From: Ancylostoma caninum
Taxonomy: Eukaryota; Nematoda; Chromadorea; Rhabditida; Ancylostomatidae
Reading direction: 5' to 3'
DNA length: 64,000 bases
Assembly: GCA_037903475.1 (NCBI GenBank)
Contig: JBAJFG010000047.1
Coordinates: 3,820,001 to 3,884,000, forward strand
Positions within the stretch are counted from its first letter, which is position 1, and each line of letters begins with the position of its first letter. Position numbers and translations under genes: made by a program. Shown here piece by piece: positions 1-10,110 of this stretch. The notes beneath the pieces were generated by a model. It saw only the letters and a list, made by a program, of their open reading frames with translations, was not told the origin of the DNA and did not search any database.

Positions 1-122
1 GACATACTATCGCTAGTAGGGCAGCAAAAGAATGATTTCGCCATTGGATCCTATTTTTATGATTTCGAGAAATCCACTCACTCAGACATTCCACGGATTG
101 GAGCCGAACCGACTCCGCCCAC

Positions 123-341
123 TCTTGTCACTAGCAACGCAATAGCAACGGCCGTTGCCGCAGCAACGGTGGGTGCTATTGCGTTGCTGCTACCAACCGA
201 CGGTTGCTATTGAGTTGCTATTCGGGCCACATATGGTGGCCATGTTCACCGACGGTTGCTATTGAGTTGCTATTTAGGCCACATATGGCCGCCATATGTG
301 GCCGAATAGCAACTCAATAGCAACCGTCGGTTGCTAGCAAG
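123..341. repeat. Tandem and inverted repeat block with GGTTGCTATT units
   Basis: Two direct copies of a roughly 52-bp unit (196-247, 248-298) containing GACGGTTGCTATTGAGTTGC and GGCCACATATGG are followed by the same sequence inverted (299-341). The inner arms form a palindrome around position 289. The flank at 93-105 (GGATTGGAGCCGA) recurs at 3410 and, diverged, at 14336, so this is the first of three copies of one dispersed family. Confidence 0.8.
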
Positions 342-1180
342 TCTTTCTCATTCTCCCTCGTCATTGCTAGCAAGTCTCATTCTCAAGTCGTCTCTCGCCG
401 AGCGCGGTCGATATCCTTTTTGTCTGATCACCTTGTTTTTGTCTGATGTCTGATTAGGTGAAACTGCATAGAGTGACTTCTGGTGAGGATGTATCCTCTC
501 AGGTCCCCTCGAGCGCTTCCCTTCTTCCTTCTTAGGGGTGGGGTTCTGAAGAGAAATAATATTTCTTGAGAGGACTTCTAACCTCAAAAACTACTATTTC
601 TCTCTTAAAAACTTAGCATTACATCATCAACGAGATGTTTATAGCCTAGAAAATATTACACTTCTCTAAAATGGCAGCTGATGAAGTGTGCAACAAAAGT
701 ATGGTCTGTTAGTTCACAGAGGGCGCCTGATCCGACTTTGTCTGCAATTACGACTTTGCCCGCAGAATGCGTTTGGAAGTATATTTTAGCGGATGGCAGT
801 ATGGAAAAATCAGAATGGAAGGGATTACATCATATGCACTTCCAAAGTGCAAAAATTAGACCAGTTAGCCAAAAAGTGACGAAATCGTGACTGCGACCAA
901 AGACGGTCTCACGCCCTCTGTGAGCTAATAAATTACTGTAATGCAGTAGTGCGAGTTGCATGAGAATGAAGAATTGCGGTCGACAACGCAGTAATGAGTG
1001 CAAGTAAGAGAGGTGCCGCACGTAAGTTAAAAGGGTGGTGACTTTACGCGGTGGCTGGTCCTGCGGCGATTGAGCGGAGTTGGACGAGTTTTCCCCGCAG
1101 CCTTTACTTCATTGTAGGTTTAACGGCGAGTCTTATTCACCTGGCCCTGTAGATAACATAAAAGGGCTAGTTCTGCCCCA
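342..1180. other. No recognisable feature
   Basis: Only short frames on both strands, none with splice context or composition that I would call coding. No repeat recognised beyond what is listed separately. Confidence 0.5.
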
Positions 1181-1512
1181 AATTTTGAGAAGTATTTCGC
1201 CAACGGTTATTTGGGCACTATTCCACTTATTCTGCCCGAAAATCTTAAGACCAAAAAATTCTCTGAAACTTTGTCTTAGAGGGGGGGGGGGGTATTTGGC
1301 ATGCCGGCCACAAATATCACACTTATTTCGTGCCGTAACCCTACTTGGTTAGGGTTAGGTAAGGTTAGGGTGAGTAAAGTATCCCGCAGAATTATCTGAA
1401 TTTTTGTCTAGCGGGGTTATTTGATATGCTGATCACGAATATCATACTCGCTTAGTGCCGCAACACCATTTGGGCAGAATTGCGGCAGGGTTTGGGCAGG
1501 CACAGTCCATAG
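1181..1512. repeat. Diverged tandem repeat, about 122-bp period
   Basis: A segment with GGGGTATTTGGCATGC, CACAAATATCACACTTAT and GTGCCGTAACCC (1285-1349) recurs diverged at 1410-1471. It carries a 12-G run at 1281-1292. The ATCACGAATATCAT motif also occurs at 32205-32225 and 32329-32343. Confidence 0.5.
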
Positions 1513-1878
1513 GAAAGCCCAAATTGCTTTCAACTAGCAAAGTCAGTATATATGTATAGTATATTCGTGTTCAGCACCCCTTTCAAATATTCACTTCACA
1601 CAAAGTTTGACCGAAAACAAAATTCTCAGAAATTTGGGATATACAGGCGATTCAACTCGCACTCGGTATCGCAGCGCTTGAACGCATGCGTTCCACGTAC
1701 TTTTCACATCATTTTAGGGGCTATTTTAACATGTCGGGTAGCTCTAAAGCACAGCGAACAGCAAGCCAGAACGTGGGCGACTTGTCAAAAGGACCTCTCA
1801 CTCTCCACATAGGATTTCACCGTACCGAGTCGTTTCTGAACTGCCTGTACAGTGCCGCAGACCCACCGTATCCTCCTC

Positions 1879-1980
1879 CCGCACCGCCTGAGATCATACG
1901 TGGCGTCCTACTGGCGATCGATATTCAGCCGGTTGGAACGCTGCCAACAGGACTCCACATGTGATCTCAGGCGGTGCGGT
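1879..1980. repeat. Short inverted repeat (hairpin)
   Basis: CGCACCGCCTGAGATCA near 1879 is matched by its complement TGATCTCAGGCGGTGCG near 1962, with a loop of about 65 bases. No TSD was found; probably the stem of a foldback element. Confidence 0.6.
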
Positions 1981-2138
1981 TGGGGCATGCTTGTTCTAGG
2001 GCGAAGTCGTTATTCGAATTCGCCGCGTATTTTATCATTCAACAACGTGAAGTTTTGTACGCTTATGCTTAATCCTGACCCTTACTTCAAGCTGCGACGC
2101 GTCCGGCTTGGCAGTATACGTCGACAACATCAGGCGAC

Positions 2139-2829
2139 CCCAGGGGTCGTATCCACGAAACTTCCCAGGAGCCTCCCGAGAAGCTAGCGGGAACTCTAGT
2201 TTGCGTCGCGTACGCGTCGCGGTGGAGTTCCCGGGCGAAACCGTATCCACGAATTTTTTTTGACACTTCCCGCTAGTTCCCGGCAGTTCCTGGCCACGCC
2301 CATTTCATTCCCGCCGAAATCGGCGGGAACCTAAGTTCCCGACAGAAAATATTTGGGTATTGTTGTGACCTTTCCGACGTTTGTGTGCACTTTTCAGCAT
2401 GGAACTTTGCAAATGAGCTAATATTTCTCATTTTGATAGTTCTGTAGTAAAATTGGTTCACAATTCGTTATTTTTCAGGGCTACTGTATTGACTTCAGCA
2501 CTAATATTTTCCGTTAAGCTCATTTCTGAACAGTATCACATTTCTTCAATGTTTTCATCGTTGTGGTCCCGACACGCGTGTCAGAACTGCGTCCTGGGGA
2601 CTTCGCTTGTCTTGCATGCTTGTCTTAATGGGGTGCATTTTCACGAGCAATGAGCGTTTTTGACTAGTTCCTTTAAGGATCGTACTTTTCGAGAAGCTAA
2701 CGAGATTCGGGAAGAAACACCAGTTTACTGGTACTTTTCTCCGGAGTTACACCATTTTACAGGGCTGCTGAACCGCCACTAGTTTCGGAAGATTCGGGAC
2801 TGTTATGGCACCACTCCACTTTTACGGAC
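2139..2829 (+). mobile_element. 691-bp dispersed element, copy A
   Basis: The element begins at CCCAGGGGTCGTATCC, has a G+C-rich head of repeated TTCCCG/CGGGAA blocks, then about 450 bp of less structured sequence, and ends near CCACTTTTACGGAC. An equally long, highly similar copy lies inverted at 16872-17562. A 66-codon frame at 2453-2653 is conserved in both copies with scattered substitutions, but it resembles no transposase. Probably a non-autonomous element of unknown superfamily. Confidence 0.75.
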
Positions 2830-3239
2830 ATGGATTGGTTGAAATTCAGAAAGGCCTTTAAAACTTTCCGCATAACTACACATTCCATGCTTCTGGGATC
2901 TAGCTGTGGGGCTTAGATGCGGATACTGATGGAATGCTGTGGAATCGCTGCAGCCGGCGCAGAAAGAGCATGCTTCTTCAAACATCTGGGGGTAAGCCTG
3001 CTTAAGCATACGATTACCCCAATGCGTGGTAGAAACACGACTATTTTTGTCTCATTTGAGGATAGTGCCGTCAGAATTACTCCTCTTTAAAGTGAACAAG
3101 GAGCGAAATGGGCTCGAAAGCAGGGCAGTAACCGCTGTAGCAACGCTTTTAACCCTTCTTTACCGTCATGGAAGCTCGAAAATCTGATAATTCTGAATAG
3201 CGGACGTGTTAAAACCCGACAGTGGTATCCCATGCTACT
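2830..3239. other. No recognisable feature
   Basis: Only short unsupported frames; no repeat found elsewhere in the window. Confidence 0.4.
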
Positions 3240-3269
3240 CGAATAACGAACGTGTTACTACAAGTCAGC

Positions 3270-3443
3270 AACCGAATAGCAACTGAATAGCAACTGAATA
3301 GCAACCGAATAGCAACCGAATAGCAACCGAATGGCACCCGTGGTAGCCCGAATAGCACCCATGGTAGCCCGAATAGCGCCGTATGGCGCCCGAGCCCCGC
3401 CCATTTTACGGATTGGAGCCGAGGTGACATGCGGCTCCAATCC
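3270..3443. repeat. 11-bp tandem repeat (CAACYGAATAG) plus hairpin
   Basis: CAACCGAATAG and CAACTGAATAG units run head to tail from about 3270, becoming diverged (GTAGCCCGAATAGC) to about 3380. They are followed by a perfect 12-bp stem, GGATTGGAGCCG (3410) and CGGCTCCAATCC (3432). Same family as the blocks at 123-341 and 14165-14345. Confidence 0.8.
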
Positions 3444-3529
3444 CTATCGGGTTCGGCTCCAATCCGGCGAATGTCTGAGCAGGTCTAACCCATCCCTTTC
3501 ATGACAGTTCACCTAAAAATATAGAGATA

Positions 3530-3707
3530 CAGTCCTTGTCGGAAAGATAGACGGATTCCGTGACGGCGGAAACGCGGTGGGACCTGAACGATGGATGCGG
3601 AGAGAGCATGCTCTAAGTGAGAGGGTGTAGTAGGTCCCAACGCGATTCTGTGGCCGCGACGATATGAGACCGCACGCGCAATCCGTCTATCTTTTCGACA
3701 AGGACTG
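3530..3707. mobile_element. 178-bp MITE with TA target duplication
   Basis: Terminal inverted repeats of about 28 bp start CAGTCCTTGTCGGAAAGAT on the left and end ATCTTTTCGACAAGGACTG on the right, flanked by TA at 3528-3529 and 3708-3709. TA flanks and CAGT-type ends fit a non-autonomous Tc1/mariner-type element. There is no coding capacity inside. Confidence 0.8.
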
Positions 3708-3709
3708 TA

Positions 3710-5160
3710 ACTAAAGAGATCTCGAGTGGTCTTGTCTGCTATAGAGTCCTCTTTACATTGGCGTGAACCTCCAGAGAACCATCAGTCGCTTTCTGACAAC
3801 AAAGAAAGACGAAATTAATCAGCGCAGATGTGGGGAATGCGATTTTTCTGCCAGCCGAAATTTCCATTTCCGACGCATAAATTTGGGTGAAGTCGAGAAA
3901 AGTCAAAAACTACGACAATATTGTTGTGAAGTAAGCAAATCGCTTCCGACTGAAGAGAATACATATTTCGAAAGAAACAACAGAAAGTGGAGAGAACAAA
4001 AAACGGGGAAGTGGCGGGAACTTTTTTGACGATCTAACGGATGTACACTGGCAGACTTATCACGAAACTCTTGGGAAAACCTGAGAAAACCAACCTTGTT
4101 CTTGATTACGTCAACACATATAACTGGTATTAAATGTCCCTTTCAGTAAACGTGGATGCAGATGTCCCGCTTCTGTACTACTACTGTTTGTTGTTGTTGA
4201 GAAGGAGATCTGTGGTGAGATTCATAGACTCGCGAGAAGGTTAGAAGTTTCCGGTTTATCTAAAGTGGACGAGTTTTTCGAGCAAAATGTAATCTATGTA
4301 TGTATACAGCCAATACAGCTATTGCTTTCCATCACTGACTGATATTTGATCGTCAGATTTTTTTTTGATTTCACTCATTTTTCCCTAATAACTCGCTCAC
4401 CTAAATAAAAAGCAGGTACGTCAGAATATGCCGGGTAAGTTTGACACTGTTAAATCCCGCTCCTGAGTATGAGAAGAATATGCCATCCGAACACAATTTC
4501 CTTTTCTGATCTTTCAGCTTCCACCTTAGAAGTTTTTTTCCAGTTTTTTTTTCAGGTGTGGAAATAGATGGTAGTCAGAGGATTGTAGGCAAAGCTATTG
4601 AGGATGGAAGATTATCGTAGTCCAGGAAGGGCCTTCCAGTATGAAATAGGAGTTCTTTGTTCTGGAAGAAACGCATATGAAATATGCTGGAGGGCACTGC
4701 TTTTCGTTTTACGTCGTTTTTCTTTAATCGTGTCCACCAGACTCCGGACTTGGCCTATCTAGATGGTAGTCGTGACTGTACGGCCTCGCCTGAGCAACCT
4801 GAACCAGAGCCACTGTTTGGGTTACGAGATGAGATCGCCCGATGTGTGGCTTTTCACAGAAGCCCATATTTTCAGAATTGATGCGAGTGGAGCGCTGGTG
4901 TAAGAACTGTGGAATATTCGATTATAGTCCTTCAATGCATTGCTGTCGCTGTTACTGATTCCAGTGTTTGCCAAAGTGCCGCACAGCAGCTCACAACATA
5001 CATAGAAGGAATTGTGCAAGATCTATTGTATCACCACAGTTTAAAGTGTGATACGATAAAAGTGGTGTATACTGATGTTCTTACGTTTATAACTAGCCTA
5101 GTAATGTATAGACTAGTAATGCATAATTTAAACTTAACTCAAAGCGTTTAGTTAGTTACA
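3710..5160. other. No supported gene
   Basis: Short frames only, for example 88 codons at 3763-4029 without splice or family support. The sequence is moderately AT-rich and no repeat copy elsewhere in the window was recognised. Confidence 0.4.
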
Positions 5161-5486
5161 AATTTGTGTAGTTCTTTGCATTCACATGCTATGATACAGT
5201 CGATACATCGTTATGCTGCCTTCGTTGTGGGACCACTCTGGCTCTCTCACTCTCTCTCACTACACTCTCTGCGCCACTTTCCCACACTCACTGTCTGTAC
5301 TCTTTTGGGATTTTGATCTCTTATTAAGACCGCTATTCGACCGCTTTCGTCGTCTGAGGTGCGGCTGCGTCATATTCTTGCCTACCATTAAAGTTATAAA
5401 AACAAGTGAGTACTTCTTGTTTATTCAGTGGAAAGGGGATAAAACCCCTGGATATCTGGTAATGTAGCGGATGCTACCTTTACAAG

Positions 5487-5774
5487 TAAGCGCAACCGGA
5501 GCATCTGCAACAGGAGACCAAAAGGTGAGAAACTCCTCTAATTTCCCTCAAGAAACTCATCTCAGTCAGCAGCGATGACAGGTAATGGAAAGAATTTAAA
5601 AATTGATAACATATTGTTGTAGGAACCAACTGGTCCACTCGAGATAAACGGGAAGCTTTGAATCCTTTTGTGGATCCCGCACAGAACGCATCCAGGCACA
5701 CTTGTCACGTGGTTCCATGGAATTTGACAGAAGAACAACAGGAAATTACAACAGGAATCAAACAGTGGTCCTAA
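5487..5774 (+). CDS. Possible 3' end of an unrecognised small gene (two exons)
   Basis: A coding-looking stretch at 5623-5774 follows a TTGTTGTAG acceptor and reads TNWSTRDKREALNPFV through VVPWNLTEEQQEITTGIKQW to TAA at 5772. It joins in phase 1 to an upstream segment ending at 5524 with donor GTGAGA, in the frame KRNRSICNRRPK. The intron would be 98 nt. Charge pattern and composition look like protein rather than repeat, but I know no family, and the upstream exon runs into a stop (TAA) close to its start, so a real start is not visible. It could be the tail of a decayed gene or a mobile-element ORF; the TC-rich block at 5240-5290 and TATAAAA near 5396 upstream might be a promoter. Confidence 0.3.
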
Positions 5775-6064
5775 ACCAGGATATTTTTGTTTTTTTTTTG
5801 TTTGATCCATGGCTCCGCTACTGGAGACCTTATGTGACGGCAAAGTGATGTACAATATCGGCAGAATTCCGAGGAAATGAGCAGTCCAGAAAAAAGCGTA
5901 TGGAAGATCCAATTTCAACAAATTGCTCCATAAATCGAACAAAATCTGAGGACAACAAAGGCAATTTCCAGCGGATTTCCTGGGGACAAATGACACTGCA
6001 TCCGTGGAGGAGACCAGCATGCAAAATTGGTATGCAAATTAATCGCCTCCAGTGTTGAGAACCA

Positions 6065-6307
6065 ATGAAGCAAAATGACAAAAGACATTTGGAAAAAAAC
6101 AGCAACAATCTTGGCGGGACCTGCCTATATATGAGGCACCATGTCCGACAGCCACAACACTCATTTCGCTGGATGATTAGCAATTTGCCGCGGTGGAAGG
6201 CGTCAGATGAAGGACAACGTGCTCGTCTCATGGTGATGCTCATCTCACGTCATCGGAGCAATCTCGCCCAGCATATTGCCTCTGTCAAGGAGGACGGTCG
6301 AGAATAG
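6065..6307 (+). CDS. Unrecognised 80-residue ORF
   Basis: An open frame from ATG at 6065 to TAG encodes a basic peptide, with an internal ATG that would give the shorter form starting MRHHVRQ. Segments such as FRWMISNLPRWKASDEGQ and LISRHRSNLAQHIASVKED look compositionally plausible as protein. It lies 290 bases after the possible exon pair ending at 5774 on the same strand, so it may belong to the same decayed locus. A longer antisense frame overlaps it, and no family is recognised, so this is a weak call. Confidence 0.2.
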   Translation: MKQNDKRHLEKNSNNLGGTCLYMRHHVRQPQHSFRWMISNLPRWKASDEGQRARLMVMLISRHRSNLAQHIASVKEDGRE

Positions 6308-6917
6308 CAATATCGCAAGGGAAGCAAAGAAAAATTCCTGAAAACACAAGAAAAAAATTCCATACTAAAACAAAGTGAGAGTTATCTAATACAGTGATGC
6401 TCCACGAATATCCTGGGACCGTAGTAAATGCACTGAAATCGACGGTTATAGAGAAAGTTGTGACCTCTAACAACTGTCGGTTTTCTAGGTTAACCGACTT
6501 ATAACCAAGATATAATCGAATTCTTGCCATCATTTGAACTGCATCCACTCCATTTCCACTTATTTGCAAAAGACGACCTCGGCGAGGAAACGAACGCGCG
6601 AAAACGTGCGTGCAGGACAGCAGTCATCGCAATGGGCCACAGTGCTCCTAGATGTAGGCTTTCCAAACCAGGTGATGACAAAAGAATCTAATGGTGTACA
6701 CTTCTCCGCTGTCAATACATATTTTTCTTACGACTAGTCCGTTTTCCGTTTCGAATGAAAAGTCTATATTCACAATATTCACAACCATTCTGAGGCAATA
6801 CTGTATCGGAACTGAAATACATTCCATATACAGCAAGTATCTCGTGGCTGGTGCAGAATTACTAAAATAATGTGTTCGAACCTTTTTACTGGTTAAATTA
6901 GGGCCAAAGGCGTAAAT

Positions 6918-7008
6918 ACAAAGATGCAAAACGCGTAGGGACTCGAACTCCGCACGCACCCACCACGTCACACCTCATGTTCTTATCCCTTCGGCCACAC
7001 AGCAACTT
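6918..7008 (-). mobile_element. tRNA-like SINE head
   Basis: On the minus strand TGGCCGAAGGG matches an A box and, about 37 bases later, GAGTTCGAGTCCC matches a B box. This is tRNA-like spacing, but no acceptor stem pairs around them, so a tRNA-derived SINE or tRNA relic is more likely than a working tRNA gene. A related pattern is at 41640-41712. Confidence 0.4.
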
Positions 7009-7009
7009 G

Positions 7010-8190
7010 TCGTACTTGGCGAAAGGTGCCTTATAAACGCAAGGTATAATATCGACTGGGTAATTACTGGTATAGATGCTGTAGAACCTTGTTAGTCAAC
7101 GCTTCAAACCATGTAGGTTCATTTCAATCTGTTTCATTACACTTGTAAAATGAGATTGAATGCATTGCTAGAGCTAGTCCACTGTTTTGGAGGCAAAAAG
7201 AATAGTTTGGAGCTTCAAAACGGAAGGAAATTCCTTCATTTTATTATATACTCAGCTTACAACTGCAATGAGCAATTAGAAAAGCCCGAATTTTAACGAC
7301 AAAACACGCTGCAATACCACCTACACGCTTGTTCAACCGGGATCTAAAAAGTGCTTTCGAGGACTTTTTAATAACCGAGATGTCCCCTCCTCTGCGTCTA
7401 AGACATCTGCGCGCTCTCTGCGCGTGCTCTATCAATATCGATGTGGGGGTGTGTGTCATCGTGAAGGAAAACGGGGCGTGGTACAGATCTGCGATTTTTT
7501 CGTTCAAATCCTCGTCCCAAACGGTTGACTCGTTCTATCCGCGCGCGATTCCACTTTACATGATCATGCAAAATTTGAATGCGGTAGAGCACGAGTTGAT
7601 CGTGGAGGGCGAGAAGGCTCCGCCTCGTTTTCCATCACAACGATACACACCCTCGATGTGGCAGTGTTTAAGCGATCCAGCAAACCGACGGTTTTGCAGC
7701 GCCCGAAACCGGCATACAAATTGTGGTATAACCTGTCGGTTATATCGCGGTTATTGAAACCAAGTCGAAATTTAGTCAGGGCAAAGCACAGGTGCGATAT
7801 TTCAAACCACCCCTACGTATCTAGAGGATCAAAGCGAAAAAGCAAAGGGGTGGGGTACGTTGTGTTTTTCTTTATGCTTGATTCTCGTCCTGCACTGTGA
7901 AGGAAATGGCGTCCAGGTCCTAACACATAATCCGAGCTGTGAATAAGATGTCTCTCACTTCTATGCTCTCCGCTGTTGCTTCAAAAATTTCTCACCACAG
8001 AAAAACGGTACATCAACACAGAGTTATAGTAATAAGTAATAGACGCAGTAATTAGTAAAGGTAGTATGGAGAAAGACCACAGTAAATTTGCTATGTTTTA
8101 CACCACTTTTGCAAGTCGCGCACGTTAAATCGGCCTGAAATTGCAAGAATTGCACAGAAATTCAGCTGAAACCCCCTGTGGAGCTATTTC
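7010..8190. other. No supported gene
   Basis: The longest frame (142 codons, 7329-7757) overlaps antisense frames and lacks splice context. The segment around 7440 (GATGTGGGGGTGTGTGTCAT) resembles the inverted repeat at 8331-8570, so part of this region is repeat. Confidence 0.4.
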
Positions 8191-8239
8191 GCGCTCCTAC
8201 GCGATTCCGCGCTCCATTGCGAAGGGATTACTGTAGCTT

Positions 8240-8293
8240 CCACCACAGGGCAGGTACGGAGAAGGTGCGTTTATCGCACCTGCCCTGTGGTGG
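8240..8293. repeat. Perfect 16-bp-stem hairpin
   Basis: CCACCACAGGGCAGGT (8240-8255) pairs exactly with ACCTGCCCTGTGGTGG (8278-8293) across a 22-base loop. Confidence 0.8.
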
Positions 8294-8330
8294 ACTCCAC
8301 AGTATTCGAGAGTGGCCAAGAAACGCGCCT

Positions 8331-8570
8331 GAACCGTAGAAACCGCGGGATGTGGGTCATGATGAGGCAAAATGGGGTGAGGCCTTCCCGCCCTTTGGCG
8401 TCGACTAGTCCCCACTCACACTCAGCTTTGCATGGGCAAGTATGATGAAATTGCGCGCGAATCAGTGCGAGTAGGTCCTGAAGGGCGGAGGGAGGGTTTC
8501 ATTGAACCAATCGCAGACACATCGCCCACCCACTTTTGCCTCATCATGACCCACACCCGAAACCGCGGGA
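8331..8570. repeat. Foldback repeat
   Basis: ATGTGGGTCATGATGAGGCA near 8350 is matched inverted by TGCCTCATCATGACCCACA near 8538. Both arms also carry AACCGCGGGA. A non-autonomous foldback element is the simplest reading. Confidence 0.6.
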
Positions 8571-9477
8571 GGGAGCAGAGAAAAAATAGTGTGGCTTACG
8601 AGAGAGGATTAAGAAAACCAATAAGGCCGTTGGGTGCGGGAGCTCTACGGCCGTGACGTCACAGACGCTGAGGTCAAACATGTTATATCACACCAAATCG
8701 AACTTTTTTGTCTAGATGATGCCTTCAACTGCATGACGAATATCAGCGCTGCTGCCAGCATATCGTTCCAGCGCAATGTTTCTTCACTTCTTGCCTTATC
8801 GAAAGAATTTCTAACAAGAAAACTAGTGTGGTTTACAAGATTGTATGAAATCAATTTAATTTCTTTTCAGTTTTGTTACGTCATGGTGGGCGTGGCTTAC
8901 GAGTAGTTGGGAGCAGAAGGGGGGTACGTATTTGGGAATGCTAGATCGCAAATCATGCTTCACCCTGAATTTAGTTCTTTCAGACCAGTTTAAGATTATA
9001 ATGCTTCCTAGTTATCAAATGTATAACTGTCGGTTTACCCTGCTGGTTAACCGGCAGTTATGGCGCAATTACTACGGCCCCAGGAAACCAAGCTTTTCAT
9101 TTTTTTTATAATAGCCTAAAATTTTTAATTTAAACAGTATAATAAAGACTGATAGAAATAGAGGTGTTTTCTGTGAAGATCTGAAACCCCTTTCAAATAA
9201 TTTGTCAGAATTCTTCGGAAGAAAAACTAGGGCGGGGAACAATTCTCGCTAGTTCTTAGCTAATACATAGAACTATAAATTGAATTGAAATCATTTTACG
9301 TATTGAAATAGTTAACTTACTGATCAAATTTTGTGCGAACACTCAGCAGAGGGAGGTAGAAATTATGGGCTACTCTCCGCATAAAGATATCCATTGACTC
9401 AGCGATCTTATTGATTTTGTTGACTTCTCGGTATCTTTGCCAAGAGGTCGGTGACGGCTGCTCAGGGAACTTGAAAA

Positions 9478-9826
9478 CCATGTTTTGCATGAGATTGAAA
9501 GATGCAATGATTAAGACATGCATGTTCATGCAAAACACGGTTTTTTAATCAATAGTTCTATACCAGCAGTAGTCAATTCATGCAAAACTCATGCACACCC
9601 GTGGGTTTTGCATGGGCTTTGCATGGGTTTTGCATGGGTATGCAAGCGTTTTTTGTGCGTTCTGTACCGAATTTGCATCGGATTTTTGGAGAGGCATAGG
9701 TTCTGCATGGATATGCATGGGTTTTGCATGGATTTGTCCATTGCTGGTATAGAACTACTGATTAATTGATTGCATGTCTTAATCGTGGGATTTGCATCTT
9801 TCAATCTCATGCAAAACACGGTTTTT
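9478..9826. repeat. Foldback element with TTTGCATGG minisatellite in its loop
   Basis: Left arm 9478-9570 and right arm 9740-9826 are inverted copies (GCATGAGATTGAAAGATGCA; TTCTATACCAGCA). The loop (9575-9735) is a run of GGGTTTTGCATGG-like units. Part of the arm is repeated in direct orientation at 10050-10105, and more GGATTTGCAT units occur at 9880-10010. Confidence 0.75.
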
Positions 9827-10110
9827 AAGTTTTCTGAGAAGCATTCTGGGGTTCTAAAACTCAGGAAACCTAGAAACCGTGCTTTGCATCGGCACGCATC
9901 GGTTCGGCATGGGATTGGGGAAATCGTGGATTTTGCACAGGATTTGCATCGGATTTGCATAGGCTCTGCATTGTTATGCATGGGTCTCGCATGGATTTGA
10001 CCATTTCTAGCACAGAACTATTGGTTTTATGAAATCATGTCGCAGGAGCACGTATGTCTTAATCGTGAGATTTGCATCTTTCAATCTGATGCAGAACAGT
10101 GTTTTTAGGT
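9827..10110. repeat. Second minisatellite stretch and third arm copy
   Basis: GGATTTGCAT-type units at 9935-10000 are followed by a direct copy of the foldback arm (TATGTCTTAATCGTGAGATT at 10051, then CATCTTTCAATCT). Together with 9478-9826 this makes one complex repeat cluster of about 630 bp. Confidence 0.6.

Noticed and set aside
1345..1375. TTAGGG-like repeats suggesting telomeric sequence
   Set aside because: Only a few irregular GGTTAGGGTTAGGTAAGG units; nematode telomeres are TTAGGC arrays.
5562..6243. Minus-strand frames of 152 and 137 codons
   Set aside because: They overlap each other and lie antisense to the more protein-like plus-strand fragments; they look like shadows.
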